Source: Saccharicrinis sp963666825
Lineage (GTDB): Bacteria > Bacteroidota > Bacteroidia > Bacteroidales > Marinilabiliaceae
Reading direction: 5' to 3'
NCBI GenBank assembly: GCA_963666825.2
Contig: OY763044.2
Span: forward strand, 2,914,001 to 2,978,000
DNA length: 64,000 nucleotides
The translations under genes and the position numbers were made by a program. The notes under the pieces were generated by a model that was given only the letters and a program-made list of their open reading frames with translations, was not told where the DNA came from and made no database searches. Below are positions 1 to 8,677 of the stretch, piece by piece (positions within the stretch are counted from its first letter, which is position 1; every line of letters begins with the position of its first letter).

Positions 1-869
1 TAATTTTCAGATATTTTATTCCAGATTCCTTTTATCTGCTTAGCGATTTCAGAATCAGGTATATATTCAACCAGTGTTTTTCCCTCAACCATTGATGCTA
101 CCCATTGTTTATCAAAAGGAATTTTAGCCAACAATGGAATATCATTCTCATTAAAATACTTTTCTAACTCTTCACTTACAGAGATATTAATATCTGCTTT
201 ATTAATAATTCCCATAACAGGAATTTGAAATGATTTTACTAACTCTACCAATCTTTCTGCATCATTTAATCCTGATTTTGTTGGTTCCGTAACCAAAACT
301 ACCAGATTAGTACCTGAAATCGAAGATATTGCAGCACAACCTATCCCCGGAGGTCCGTCATTTATTATAAAATCAGCATGATGATCTTTGGCTATATCTT
401 TCGCTCTACTCCTTATTTTAGAAACTAAACGACCTGAATTTTCCTCTCCTGGTCCCATTTTAGCATGTACCATAACTCCATATCTAGTTGACGAAACATA
501 CCAGGAATTATCTTTGTTCACTTTTGTTGTTATAGATTCTGTTGGACAGATTCTTTCACATAGCCGACATCCTTCGCAAAGAAAATTATTCACTTTAAAA
601 GAACCATCTTCAAACTTATCAATAGCATTAAATCTACACTTATCAAAGCATACTCCGCATTCAGTACATGTATCATTATTGATGATGGCATAACTTCCAC
701 TTTCAAACGAAAAAAACTCTTGCACTTTAGGTTGAAGCAGCAAATGTAAATCAGAAGCATCTACATCATTGTCGCACAAAACAGCATTTTTAGCAACACT
801 AGCAAGTGCTGCTGTAAACGATGTTTTACCAGTTCCTCCTTTACCGCTAAGAATGGTAATTTCCTTCAT
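1..869 (-). CDS. MinD-family ATPase with inserted 2[4Fe-4S] ferredoxin domain
   Basis: P-loop ATPase of the ParA/MinD (Mrp-like) superfamily. The deviant Walker A motif SGKGGTGKT lies at residues 8-16 and a DGPPG switch motif lies further on. Between them sits a bacterial ferredoxin insert with two CxxCxxCxxxC clusters (C68, C71, C74, C78 and C98, C101, C104, C108), so it should bind two [4Fe-4S] clusters. The next gene upstream encodes a paralogue, and the two overlap by 23 bp (847-869), so they are co-transcribed. The frame runs to the window edge, where the last visible bases (TA) may be the start of the stop codon, so the protein is about 289 aa and probably almost complete. Such ATPase pairs occur next to NifX-type proteins in anaerobes. 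The exact role, cluster handling or ORP-type complex, is inferred. Confidence 0.88.
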   Translation of the reverse strand, partial: MKEITILSGKGGTGKTSFTAALASVAKNAVLCDNDVDASDLHLLLQPKVQEFFSFESGSYAIINNDTCTECGVCFDKCRFNAIDKFEDGSFKVNNFLCEGCRLCERICPTESITTKVNKDNSWYVSSTRYGVMVHAKMGPGEENSGRLVSKIRSRAKDIAKDHHADFIINDGPPGIGCAAISSISGTNLVVLVTEPTKSGLNDAERLVELVKSFQIPVMGIINKADINISVSEELEKYFNENDIPLLAKIPFDKQWVASMVEGKTLVEYIPDSEIAKQIKGIWNKISEN

Positions 870-1740
870 TTACAAATATTTTTTGACTCAATACATTCAC
901 TATATTAATAAAATCACTCTTTAACGATTCCGGCATATTATCACCCAATAGACCTTCTGCATAAAGAGTTGCAAATTCTCTCCTAAACGGTATCTCTCCA
1001 ATAATCTCAATATTATTATTTAAAAGATATTCTTCTGTTTCATGAGAACCCAAACCTGCTTTATTTATGATTACTCCATAATTTTTACCAAGATCCTTCA
1101 TTAAATCGACAGTTAACTTGAGGTCATGCAATCCAAAAGGAGTTGGTTCTGTCACCAATACTACATAATCAGCATCCGAAACAGATTGTACAACAGAACA
1201 ACTGGTTCCAGGGGGAGCATCATAAATTACTATATCACACTCATTATCAATCCTGGACTTTAATTCTTTAATCAGCATGGTTTGCATAGCTGAACCTATA
1301 CGTAATTTACCTTCGAGCAGGCCTTTACCATAACCTAAATTGTAGTTTGTTACATTTCCTATTGGATGGTCAATTTCTTTCAGAGCACCTTCCAGACAAG
1401 CGACAGAACATGCACCACATGAATGACACAAAACATCATTAACCTGAATAAATTGAACTGGAGGAATTATTGTTAGAGCATTAAACTCGCAGTATTCTGA
1501 ACATTTTCGACAGTAAGTGCATAAATTTTCATCAATTCTGGGAATCATTTGATTTATTACTTCTTGCAATCCCTTTTTATGCTTGGAAAAGAATAATAAA
1601 TCATTAGGTTCCTCTACATCACAATCAACAATTTGAATATTATCAGTAACCTCTTTTGCTAAAAAATGATATAAATTAACTGCTATCGAAGTCTTTCCTG
1701 TTCCTCCTTTCCCACTTGCAATTGCTATTTTAAAACTCAT
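847..1740 (-). CDS. MinD-family ATPase with inserted 2[4Fe-4S] ferredoxin domain (paralogue)
   Basis: A 297-aa P-loop ATPase with Walker A SGKGGTGKT at residues 9-17. Ferredoxin-type cysteines are at C74, C77, C80, C84 and C105, C108, C111, C115, and a DAPPGTSC motif follows. It is paralogous to the gene overlapping its 3' end, so the two products may form a heterodimer, as MinD-type ATPases dimerise around ATP. The DUF89 and NifX-like genes lie directly upstream on the same strand with gaps of a few bases. That arrangement matches the MinD/ferredoxin plus NifX clusters known from strict anaerobes such as Desulfovibrio (ORP complex). A role in metal-sulfur cofactor assembly or ORP-like scaffolding is inference. 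Confidence 0.9.
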   Translation of the reverse strand: MSFKIAIASGKGGTGKTSIAVNLYHFLAKEVTDNIQIVDCDVEEPNDLLFFSKHKKGLQEVINQMIPRIDENLCTYCRKCSEYCEFNALTIIPPVQFIQVNDVLCHSCGACSVACLEGALKEIDHPIGNVTNYNLGYGKGLLEGKLRIGSAMQTMLIKELKSRIDNECDIVIYDAPPGTSCSVVQSVSDADYVVLVTEPTPFGLHDLKLTVDLMKDLGKNYGVIINKAGLGSHETEEYLLNNNIEIIGEIPFRREFATLYAEGLLGDNMPESLKSDFINIVNVLSQKIFVNEGNYHS

Positions 1741-1753
1741 AATAACTCCTTTT

Positions 1754-2587
1754 TTATTTGACTACTAAACTTCCCTTAGGCACACCTAGCATTTCTGCTA
1801 TTGGATCACATTTTGCCATAAGTAAAAAACAAATAGATTTATTCTTTACATTCATTAAACCTTCAAAGTTTCCCTGTCCTTTTGATATAATTAAATCCGC
1901 AGAATTAAAACATTTTATAAACTCATCAGAACAATAATCCAACAAGGTTGATGGTGCATCAAAACCATTTGAAATAACATTACACACCTGATCTAAAGCT
2001 ACAAATACGGCATCTTCATAAGTAACATCATTTATTACAGGTTTACCCCTGACTGCATAAATTAAATTTGGGTGTTGCAATAATTCTATCAATAATTTAT
2101 CAAATACAATCTCTCCTGCATTATCACCTAAATACAAGATACTTTCAGCTTTTTTAATTTTTGCTAAAAGTTCAGTGTTATGGTCAATTGCAAAAGGTAA
2201 TTCAGTGAGTTCTTTAATTTTCTGAGTGATATCTGCAGGCTGAGTATGAGCTCCATAATCAATTATATTACTTGCTACTGTTAATTTAACTGCTGTATAT
2301 AATGGATCACTACTGTTGAGCGCAAAAGATTTCCAATACTCATAATCTGATAACAGAATCTTGTTGGCATGTAATTTTTCTTCCTGATAAAGAGAATTAC
2401 ATTTTAATTTTTCACTGGCCAATCTATGAATATAAGTTGCTATAAAAGGATTTGAACAGTCTTTGCATTCATTTAAAATACTCTTTGACCCTATTATTAA
2501 ATCCTCTGCATCCTCATTCTTTAATTCAAACTTCTGAATTAGCTTATCAATGGTATTAAGATGGCAGTTATAGCATAAATCAAACAT
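1754..2587 (-). CDS. DUF89 / ARMT1-like metal-dependent phosphatase family protein
   Basis: About 277 aa. I start it at the internal ATG at 2587, because this gives the family-like N-terminus MFDLCYNCHLNTI with a CxxC pair and begins one base after the upstream stop. The open frame itself extends 54 bases further upstream. The C-terminal half has the DUF89 pattern of alternating beta strands, including YLGDNAGEIVFD and LIISKGQGNFEG, whose Asp/Asn residues coordinate metal in characterised family members. DUF89 enzymes are damage-control phosphatases acting on phosphorylated metabolites. Here the gene sits inside an Fe-S/MinD/NifX cluster, so a cofactor-linked substrate is possible but unproven. 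Confidence 0.82.
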   Translation of the reverse strand: MFDLCYNCHLNTIDKLIQKFELKNEDAEDLIIGSKSILNECKDCSNPFIATYIHRLASEKLKCNSLYQEEKLHANKILLSDYEYWKSFALNSSDPLYTAVKLTVASNIIDYGAHTQPADITQKIKELTELPFAIDHNTELLAKIKKAESILYLGDNAGEIVFDKLLIELLQHPNLIYAVRGKPVINDVTYEDAVFVALDQVCNVISNGFDAPSTLLDYCSDEFIKCFNSADLIISKGQGNFEGLMNVKNKSICFLLMAKCDPIAEMLGVPKGSLVVK

Positions 2588-2588
2588 A

Positions 2589-2930
2589 TTAATGGTCGCA
2601 ATAATTTGCTGTAAACGATAATGATTCAGATAAAAAACCATCTATAAGTTCGTTTACAGAAAGCTGTGGAGCTCCCACAAAAGCATTTACGCCATTCGAT
2701 TGAAATAATTGAATAGCTTTTTGCCCCATTCCTCCGGCAATTATATCCGTTACTCCTTTTTCTGATAAGAACTTAGGTAAAAGTCCAGGTTCATGTGGTG
2801 GTGGAACTATCTTTTCTTCCGATGCAATTTCGCCTTTAGTTACAGACACAAGTGCAAAAAACTTACAGTGTCCAAAATGACTATCCAAAACTCCTGCTTC
2901 ATTTACAGGAATAGCAATTTTCTTGTTCAT
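2589..2930 (-). CDS. NifX/NafY-family (dinitrogenase Fe-Mo cofactor-like) binding protein
   Basis: About 113 aa, beginning MNKKIAIPVNE at 2930; an upstream in-frame ATG at 2942 is less likely. Diagnostic features are the LDSHFGHCKFFALV segment near the N-terminus and the GGMGQKAIQLF loop in the middle, both typical of the NifB/NifX/NafY RNase-H-like fold that binds Fe-Mo or Mo-Cu clusters. The family includes the Desulfovibrio orange protein. No nifHDK genes are visible, so a nitrogenase role is unlikely. It ends one base before the DUF89 start, which indicates one transcript. Confidence 0.87.
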   Translation of the reverse strand: MNKKIAIPVNEAGVLDSHFGHCKFFALVSVTKGEIASEEKIVPPPHEPGLLPKFLSEKGVTDIIAGGMGQKAIQLFQSNGVNAFVGAPQLSVNELIDGFLSESLSFTANYCDH

Positions 2931-3134
2931 AACAATTATCATTAAAATTTTGGAAAAAGTAACAGGGTATTAATACAGCAAAACCGTAAACTATCATATA
3001 TTCATTAAGCAAAATAACTAATATCAGACAACATTCTAATTAACCTGCAATGAAGAAGCCAAGACATCATTAGAATTAAAAAATTAATTGCTTAAATACC
3101 TGCAAAACACCCTGCTACATGGATATAAAACACT

Positions 3135-3449
3135 CTATTTTAACTTATTTACAATATCTTGCACTTTTGATCCTTCGTTTTGCAATATAACCATCTGGAT
3201 ATTAAACTTATCCAGAAGATCTTTAGCTTTCGGACCAAAATCACCACTGATTACTTTACCTACACCTAATTCTACCATACGTTCTGACACTTTTAAACCA
3301 GCACCATTACTATCATCTGCATTTACATTTTCAATAAAATTGCATTCTCCGCTCTCTTCATCATGTAAGCAGAACCATGCAGCTCTTCCAAAACGTAGGT
3401 CAAAATCAGAGTCCAAAGAATCACCTGTTGATGTAATTACCGTTTTCAT
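3135..3449 (-). CDS. NifX/NafY-family metal-cluster binding protein, second copy
   Basis: 104 aa with the family core: DFDLRFGRAAWFCLHD near the N-terminus, then VISGDFGPKAKDLLDKF. The GRAA segment takes the place of the GH(C) motif of the neighbouring paralogue, so the metal-binding residues may differ. It lies between the first NifX-like gene and the DUF134 regulator on the same strand, with a gap of about 200 bp downstream that holds no recognisable gene. Likely a small cluster carrier working with the MinD-type ATPases. That role comes from context only. Confidence 0.87.
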   Translation of the reverse strand: MKTVITSTGDSLDSDFDLRFGRAAWFCLHDEESGECNFIENVNADDSNGAGLKVSERMVELGVGKVISGDFGPKAKDLLDKFNIQMVILQNEGSKVQDIVNKLK

Positions 3450-3576
3450 ACGTTTAATTTTTAAGTACTAAAGAATCTTATCTGACATACATTTATTATG
3501 AAGTATTTCATTACATAGTAATCTTCTGTCAAACAGATCTCATTAATTTCTTATGGCTAAATAATAATCTAATCTA

Positions 3577-3981
3577 TTATTGATTAATTAACTCTGTTGA
3601 TGATGACTTACATATTGGACAATTTGCAAGTTCAACAGATGATGGTTTCGTAAATTTTGCGTGACAATCGTTACAAACAAACCAAATTCCATCTAATTCA
3701 ACATTTCCATAAACAGTAACAATTTCCTTTGCTTCTGTTAAAGCTTTTGCCATTTTTCTCCTTGCACTTTCGTAAATCCGGGCAAAAGTTGGACGAGAAA
3801 CTCCCATTAATTTTGCAGCTTCATCATGATTAAGAAGATCATAATCAGCTAACTTAATCGCTTCATATTCTTCATATAATAACTCCACTACTCCATTTGA
3901 ATCTCCATTTATTCCATAAGGCTTATAACCTTTGAATTTAGGTGGAGCAACAATCTTTCTTAATGTTTTTCTTCTTGGCAT
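3577..3981 (-). CDS. DUF134 (UPF0251) family DNA-binding regulator
   Basis: About 134 aa. I start it at MPRRKTLRKIVAPPKFKGYKP (3981), the conserved DUF134 N-terminus, rather than at the ATG 15 bases upstream. A sigma-70 region-4-like helix-turn-helix follows (NHDEAAKLMGVSRPTFARIYE, about residues 58-78). The C-terminus is a zinc ribbon with two pairs of cysteines (CNDC and CPIC). DUF134 proteins commonly accompany NifX and MinD/ferredoxin genes in anaerobes, probably as their transcriptional regulator. A perfect inverted repeat directly upstream (3997-4048) is a good candidate for its own operator. Confidence 0.87.
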   Translation of the reverse strand: MPRRKTLRKIVAPPKFKGYKPYGINGDSNGVVELLYEEYEAIKLADYDLLNHDEAAKLMGVSRPTFARIYESARRKMAKALTEAKEIVTVYGNVELDGIWFVCNDCHAKFTKPSSVELANCPICKSSSTELINQ

Positions 3982-3996
3982 AAGAACTAAATTCAA

Positions 3997-4048
3997 TTCA
4001 AATGAGAATATTCTCCCTGCAAATATATAGAGAATATTCTCATTTGAA
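3997..4048 (-). promoter_or_regulatory. Double palindromic operator upstream of the DUF134 gene
   Basis: Two 19-bp arms, TTCAAATGAGAATATTCTC at 3997-4015 and its exact reverse complement at 4030-4048, are separated by 14 bp. Each arm contains the perfect 12-bp palindrome GAGAATATTCTC (4004-4015 and 4030-4041; centres 26 bp apart). The site starts 15 bp upstream of the chosen DUF134 start, where an autoregulatory site would be expected. No U-run follows the outer stem in the minus direction, which makes a terminator less likely. The identity of the binding protein is inferred. Confidence 0.7.
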
Positions 4049-4199
4049 AGTTATTTAATATATTTTAATAAAAATTTTTACTCAGACTGTTAAACGTCTT
4101 ATGATATAACTACTAATAATCAACACTATAAATTACAATGTTAACCATCAATAGCCTAATTCTGTGGTAAGATATGAAATAATGTAATTGCTTACTCAA

Positions 4200-5570
4200 T
4201 TAATTACCTTGGTGTGCAATTGCTTTATTTATTTTTTTAATTTCATGAATTACAAAGTACACCGTAATCAAAGCTGAGATAGAATCTGCTATCGGAGCGG
4301 AAAGCCATACTCCTCTTAATCCAAGATAATCAGGTAAAATAAATAAACATGGAATTAATACAATTACCTGTCTCAATAAGGATAAAATACTAGCTAAACC
4401 AGCTTTTCCTATTGACTGATAATAATTTCCTATAATTATCTGAAAACCAACCAAAGGCAAGGCCAACAAAAATAGCTTTAATCCCTGAACTCCAATTTGT
4501 AAAAGCTCCTTATCGTCATCATTAAAAAGTAAAATAATTTGCCTAGGAAATAACTGACTTAGTAAAAATCCAAAAACAGCGAAGATAGTAGCTGCAACGA
4601 TCGCAATTATTAAAGTATGTTTTACTCGTTTATAAATTTTTGCTCCAAAGTTAAATCCAATAATTGGTTGTATTGCCATATTTATGGCTAAAACAGTCAT
4701 AACAATTAACATAGTTACACTCATAATTACACCAAGCGCACCTACGGCTAAATCATTTCCATGCTTAATTAATTGAAAATTATAAATTCCAAATACAGCA
4801 CTAGAGGCCAATTGCATACTAAAAGGAGCAAATCCTATGGTTATAATGTACCAAATAATATCTCTTTTAAGAGCCATATTTCGGAAGTACAATTTAATCA
4901 CAGAACGACTGCTTTTAAAATGAGCTACAACCCATATACAGAGAACAATCTGAGAAATAACAGTGGCATAAGCTGCACCTTTTACTCCCATATTCCATTT
5001 CATGATAAACAACCAGTCAAGAACAATGTTAACTCCGGCACTTAAAAGCATAGATATCATGGCAACATTAGCACTACCTTCTGATCTGATCAAATTGTTA
5101 AGTGCATAACCTACAACGTTAAAAACTGCACCTGCCAAAATAATATTTAAATACTCTTTAGCGTATCCATATGTTTCTGCATTTATACCAAAGAAACCTA
5201 ATAAAGGATCACTAATAGCAAAGCCAATGGCAGTTATTAATGCTGACACTATGATCATTAATACAAACGAGTTACCTAAAACCTTTTCTGCTCTATCAAA
5301 ATCCTTTTTGCCTAAATTCAAGGAGATTCTTACTCCAGCACCCATTCCTACCATCATTCCAAATGCCATCATAATAATCATAATTGGAAAGATTGCACTT
5401 AATCCAGCTAAAGCTAAAGAACCTACCCCCTGTCCTATGTAAATTCGATCAACAATGTTATATAGAGAATTTATAATGACTCCGGCAAATGCCGGTAAAA
5501 AATACTTCCACATTAATTTTGGAATAGATTCAAATTCTAATTCCTTTACATTCTTACTCTGCTTACTCAT
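4200..5570 (-). CDS. MATE family efflux transporter
   Basis: 456 aa, the usual length for a MATE (multidrug and toxic compound extrusion) protein, with about twelve hydrophobic segments. The N-terminal half shows the family pattern PAFAGVIINSLYNIVDRIYIG followed by GLSAIFPI, and the GMMVGMGAGVRISLNLGKKD segment typical of the NorM/DinF-like branch. It would export cationic drugs or metabolites using a Na+ or H+ gradient across the inner membrane. It is separated from the DUF134 gene by about 220 bp containing that gene's operator, so it is probably transcribed on its own. The substrate cannot be read from the sequence. Confidence 0.93.
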   Translation of the reverse strand: MSKQSKNVKELEFESIPKLMWKYFLPAFAGVIINSLYNIVDRIYIGQGVGSLALAGLSAIFPIMIIMMAFGMMVGMGAGVRISLNLGKKDFDRAEKVLGNSFVLMIIVSALITAIGFAISDPLLGFFGINAETYGYAKEYLNIILAGAVFNVVGYALNNLIRSEGSANVAMISMLLSAGVNIVLDWLFIMKWNMGVKGAAYATVISQIVLCIWVVAHFKSSRSVIKLYFRNMALKRDIIWYIITIGFAPFSMQLASSAVFGIYNFQLIKHGNDLAVGALGVIMSVTMLIVMTVLAINMAIQPIIGFNFGAKIYKRVKHTLIIAIVAATIFAVFGFLLSQLFPRQIILLFNDDDKELLQIGVQGLKLFLLALPLVGFQIIIGNYYQSIGKAGLASILSLLRQVIVLIPCLFILPDYLGLRGVWLSAPIADSISALITVYFVIHEIKKINKAIAHQGN

Positions 5571-5811
5571 TATAAAATTTTAAAACGCCAAAGTTAACTA
5601 TTTTAGATTTGAAACAGATTCTTGCAATAGAATATATAAATCCACCATAATCCATTACATCTTGAAAACAACTAAAATCAGGACACTTTATTTCTCAACT
5701 AATCCAACGTTTACAGTGGCGAGTGGTATTATAGTAACAATCCATACATTACAACTTCAATAATCATTAAAAAGCTACAATACAAGACCTAATCTTACAG
5801 CACAGTTGCAA

Positions 5812-5856
5812 AAACAAAAAACTCCCACCTTGCTCAAAATCAGCAAAGTGAGAGTT
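5812..5856 (-). terminator. Rho-independent terminator after the thioredoxin-domain gene
   Basis: The arms 5820-5833 and 5843-5856 pair over 14 bp, with two G-U type positions and a 9-base loop. On the minus strand the stem is followed by a T-rich run (plus-strand AAAAACAAAAA at 5810-5820). It lies about 110 bp beyond the end of the gene at 5966. The rest of the gap 5571-5965 shows no gene. Confidence 0.75.
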
Positions 5857-5965
5857 AAATCTGAAAACCAATAAATTTATTATTATTCGTTTAGGTCACA
5901 CAGTTTCTCTATATCGTTTTTCAGATTTGTATAACACAACTTATAAACTCTCTAAAATTTAAGAT

Positions 5966-7984
5966 TTAAATCTCCTTCATTTTTTCCTTTACATCGTCAA
6001 TGGAATAAGCAGGAAGGTGACAACAATTATTTTTGCACAAATGAAAAACCAATTGCTCACTTTCTTTATTTTCAGCCAAAGGAATTTCATGATCTCCTGA
6101 AGCTAAAAAAACATAAGGATCATATTCCATTAGTATTTCCTTATGAGCTTTATCTTTACCTTTACCAGAAAGCACCAATTCATAGTTTTCATGTATAAAG
6201 AATAACTTTAAACGTTGCCAGTTGGCGTAATATTTACCATGCTGATCAATACGACCGCTTAAATTCTTTAGCATTTGTAAAGAAGTTGAATAAGCTTCTT
6301 TATTTAAGAAATATTTACTTAATCGATAAAGATTTAAAGCCATTACGGAATTTGAAGCAGGAATCACATTGTCTGCAGTTTCACTTTTTCTTACCAGTAA
6401 AGGATCATCATTTATGGACGTATAATAGAACAATTGATTATCGTCGTTAAAGAAATGAGCCGTAGCATATTCACATAATTCATTCGCTAAATGAATCCAT
6501 TGCTCATCAAAGCTGGCCATATATAATTCTATCCATGCATCTATCAATAAAGCATAATCATCTAAAAAAGCATTGATACTTCCTTTTTTACCTTTAAGAA
6601 TTCGCCATAAACCGCCATCTTTTTGAAAAGCCTTATTTTTAATAAATTCAGAGGCTTTAACTGCATCTTTTAAATACTCATCATTGCCGGTAGCCTTATA
6701 CGCCACAACCAAACCTTTGATCATAATTGCATTCCACGATGTCAAGATTTTATCATCTAACGCAGGTCTTGGTCTTTCGGATCTTTGTTCTAGTAATAAT
6801 TTCTTACTTGTATAAATAGATTCTCTTACGTTAACTGCATCTAGTCCCTTTTCTATAGCAAACTCATCCACCGACATCATCTGAAAAAGTACATTTTTAC
6901 CATTTTCCCAGTTTCCGTGTTCAGTTATATTAAATAAGTCGTTAAAAAGATTACTATTTTCTTTTAAAACAGTCTCTATCTCATTCTTAGTCCAAACATA
7001 AAACTGACCTTCTTCACCTTCACTATCAGCATCTAATGAAGAGTAAAACCCACCCTCAGATGAGGATAATTCTTGTTTTACAAAAGCAATCGTCTCATCA
7101 ACTACTTTTTTAAACAAAGGATTTTTAGTGATTTGATAGGCTATGGCATAAACTTCTATCAATTGTCCCTGATCATACAACATCTTTTCAAAATGAGGGA
7201 CTTTCCAAACAGCATCCACTGAATATCTTGAAAAACCACCTCCCAGATGATCATATATTCCACCCCAGGCCATTCTTGAAAGACTCAAGTTGACATACTC
7301 TAAAATATCTGAATCCTGATTTTTCTGAAGATAAGCTAATAAAAAATGGTATTCGACCGGCATAGGAAATTTTGGTACACCTTTATTTCCTCCCCAAATC
7401 AAATCTAAATTTGGCTTCCACTTTTCAATAGTTTCCTTCATTACTTCATTGGTAAAAAGAACTGAATCTTTAACTAAACCTACAAAGTCCATCCTTTCTA
7501 TTCCTGCTTTAATTTGTAAAGCTAAATCTTCAAGTCGAGGTCTATCATCATCAAACAAATGTTTCACTTCTTTCAAAAGATTCATCCATTGACGTTTCTG
7601 AAAATAAGTACCTGCAAAAAACGGCTGTCCATTAGGCAGTGCAATTATATTCAGGGGCCATCCTCCTCTTCCTGTTGTTAAGTGAGCCACATCCATAAAA
7701 ACATGATCCAGGTCCGGACGTTCTTCTCTGTCTATTTTTATAGATACATAATGCTCATTCATATATTCAGCAACTTCATAACTACTGAAGCTTTCTTTTT
7801 CCATTACATGACACCAATGACACGCAGCATATCCTATAGAGATTATAATCAGCTTATTCTCATTCCTGGCTTTTTCCAAAGCTTCTTTTACCCAAGGATA
7901 CCAATAAACAGGATTTTTGGCATGCATTAGTAAGTAGGGGCTCATCTCATTAGCTAAAGCATTTTTAGCTTCTATCATAAACAA
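5966..7984 (-). CDS. DUF255 thioredoxin domain-containing protein (YyaL/SPATA20 family)
   Basis: 672 aa. The N-terminal thioredoxin-like domain carries CHWC at residues 55-58 within GYAACHWCHVMEKESF, followed by RPDLDHVFMD and GGWPLNIIALPNGQPFFAGT. The rest is an (alpha/alpha)6 barrel of the glycoside hydrolase/epimerase type, with GGIYDHLGGGFSRYS and VPHFEKMLYDQ. Family members are conserved from bacteria to man, and their substrate is not established. Two starts are possible, M1 at 7984 or M3 at 7978. The first is kept and the difference is trivial. It is a monocistronic unit with its own terminator. Confidence 0.92.
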   Translation of the reverse strand: MFMIEAKNALANEMSPYLLMHAKNPVYWYPWVKEALEKARNENKLIIISIGYAACHWCHVMEKESFSSYEVAEYMNEHYVSIKIDREERPDLDHVFMDVAHLTTGRGGWPLNIIALPNGQPFFAGTYFQKRQWMNLLKEVKHLFDDDRPRLEDLALQIKAGIERMDFVGLVKDSVLFTNEVMKETIEKWKPNLDLIWGGNKGVPKFPMPVEYHFLLAYLQKNQDSDILEYVNLSLSRMAWGGIYDHLGGGFSRYSVDAVWKVPHFEKMLYDQGQLIEVYAIAYQITKNPLFKKVVDETIAFVKQELSSSEGGFYSSLDADSEGEEGQFYVWTKNEIETVLKENSNLFNDLFNITEHGNWENGKNVLFQMMSVDEFAIEKGLDAVNVRESIYTSKKLLLEQRSERPRPALDDKILTSWNAIMIKGLVVAYKATGNDEYLKDAVKASEFIKNKAFQKDGGLWRILKGKKGSINAFLDDYALLIDAWIELYMASFDEQWIHLANELCEYATAHFFNDDNQLFYYTSINDDPLLVRKSETADNVIPASNSVMALNLYRLSKYFLNKEAYSTSLQMLKNLSGRIDQHGKYYANWQRLKLFFIHENYELVLSGKGKDKAHKEILMEYDPYVFLASGDHEIPLAENKESEQLVFHLCKNNCCHLPAYSIDDVKEKMKEI

Positions 7985-8244
7985 TTCTTTAGTTTTTCAT
8001 CCATTAGTTATTATGCCAAACACATGAAATTACAATAAGGTTTATTTTTGTTGAGATTTTTTTCTGAATAAAATTTTAAGCGATTTTTATTGCCCCCCGT
8101 TACTTCCTCCTTGTATTTATTGAATATCAACAAAATAACATATAACTTTTTACTATAATAATTAAATATTCGTTTCTGACTTAATGGTAATCCATAAAAG
8201 AAATCATTACTTAATCAGATATGAGTATAGTACCTTAAAATATT

Positions 8245-8252
8245 TATATTTG
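8245..8252 (+). promoter_or_regulatory. Bacteroidota-type -7 promoter element for the DUF3820 gene
   Basis: TATATTTG matches the TAnnTTTG -7 consensus of Bacteroidota and lies 17 bp upstream of the ATG at 8270, giving a very short leader. I do not see a convincing -33 TTG element at the right distance. The preceding gap 7985-8244 holds nothing else recognisable. Confidence 0.4.
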
Positions 8253-8269
8253 CAGCAAATACGATTTTA

Positions 8270-8476
8270 ATGAACGAACAGTTATTACTTGATCTGGTTA
8301 GAACACGAATGCCTTTTGGCAAATACAAAGGGATTATCTTATGTGATCTTCCTGAACCATACCTTGTTTGGTATCATCAAAAAGGATTTCCCCAAGGAAA
8401 ATTAGGTATGCTACTTGCAACTCTTTATGAGATTAAATTAAACGGATTAGAATACTTATTAAAACCTCTTAGGTAA
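8270..8476 (+). CDS. DUF3820 family small protein
   Basis: 68 aa, matching the short DUF3820 family in length and pattern: RMPFGKYKGIILCDLPEPYLVWYHQKGFP followed by a helical tail (shown here broken as RMPFGKYKG / DLPEPYLVWY / KGFPQGKLG). The family has been named 'putative quorum-sensing-regulated virulence factor', but its biochemical role is unknown. It stands alone upstream of serB with a 200-bp gap. No signal peptide or metal motif is visible. Confidence 0.85.
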   Translation: MNEQLLLDLVRTRMPFGKYKGIILCDLPEPYLVWYHQKGFPQGKLGMLLATLYEIKLNGLEYLLKPLR

Positions 8477-8677
8477 AACACTTAGCACATATTACAACAT
8501 AATAATCAACACAATACACATTAAAAAACACAAAAACATCATATTAATTGATTCTCGTTTTTGAATACAATTATTTATGATGTTAAAAAAGATGAAATTT
8601 GTCATAATTTTTCATCGCGTTCTGACTGTGTTTACTTTGATTTATTATTTTTGTTTATTGAAAACATTACAAAACTC

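Noticed and set aside
388..693. Plus-strand frame of 101 codons opposite the first MinD-type ATPase
   Set aside because: Antisense to a gene with clear Walker and ferredoxin motifs; composition is that of a shadow frame.
2589..3449. Nitrogenase accessory genes proper (nifX/nafY)
   Set aside because: No nifHDKENB in the window; the family is wider than nitrogenase, and the MinD/ferredoxin and DUF134 context points to an ORP-like system.
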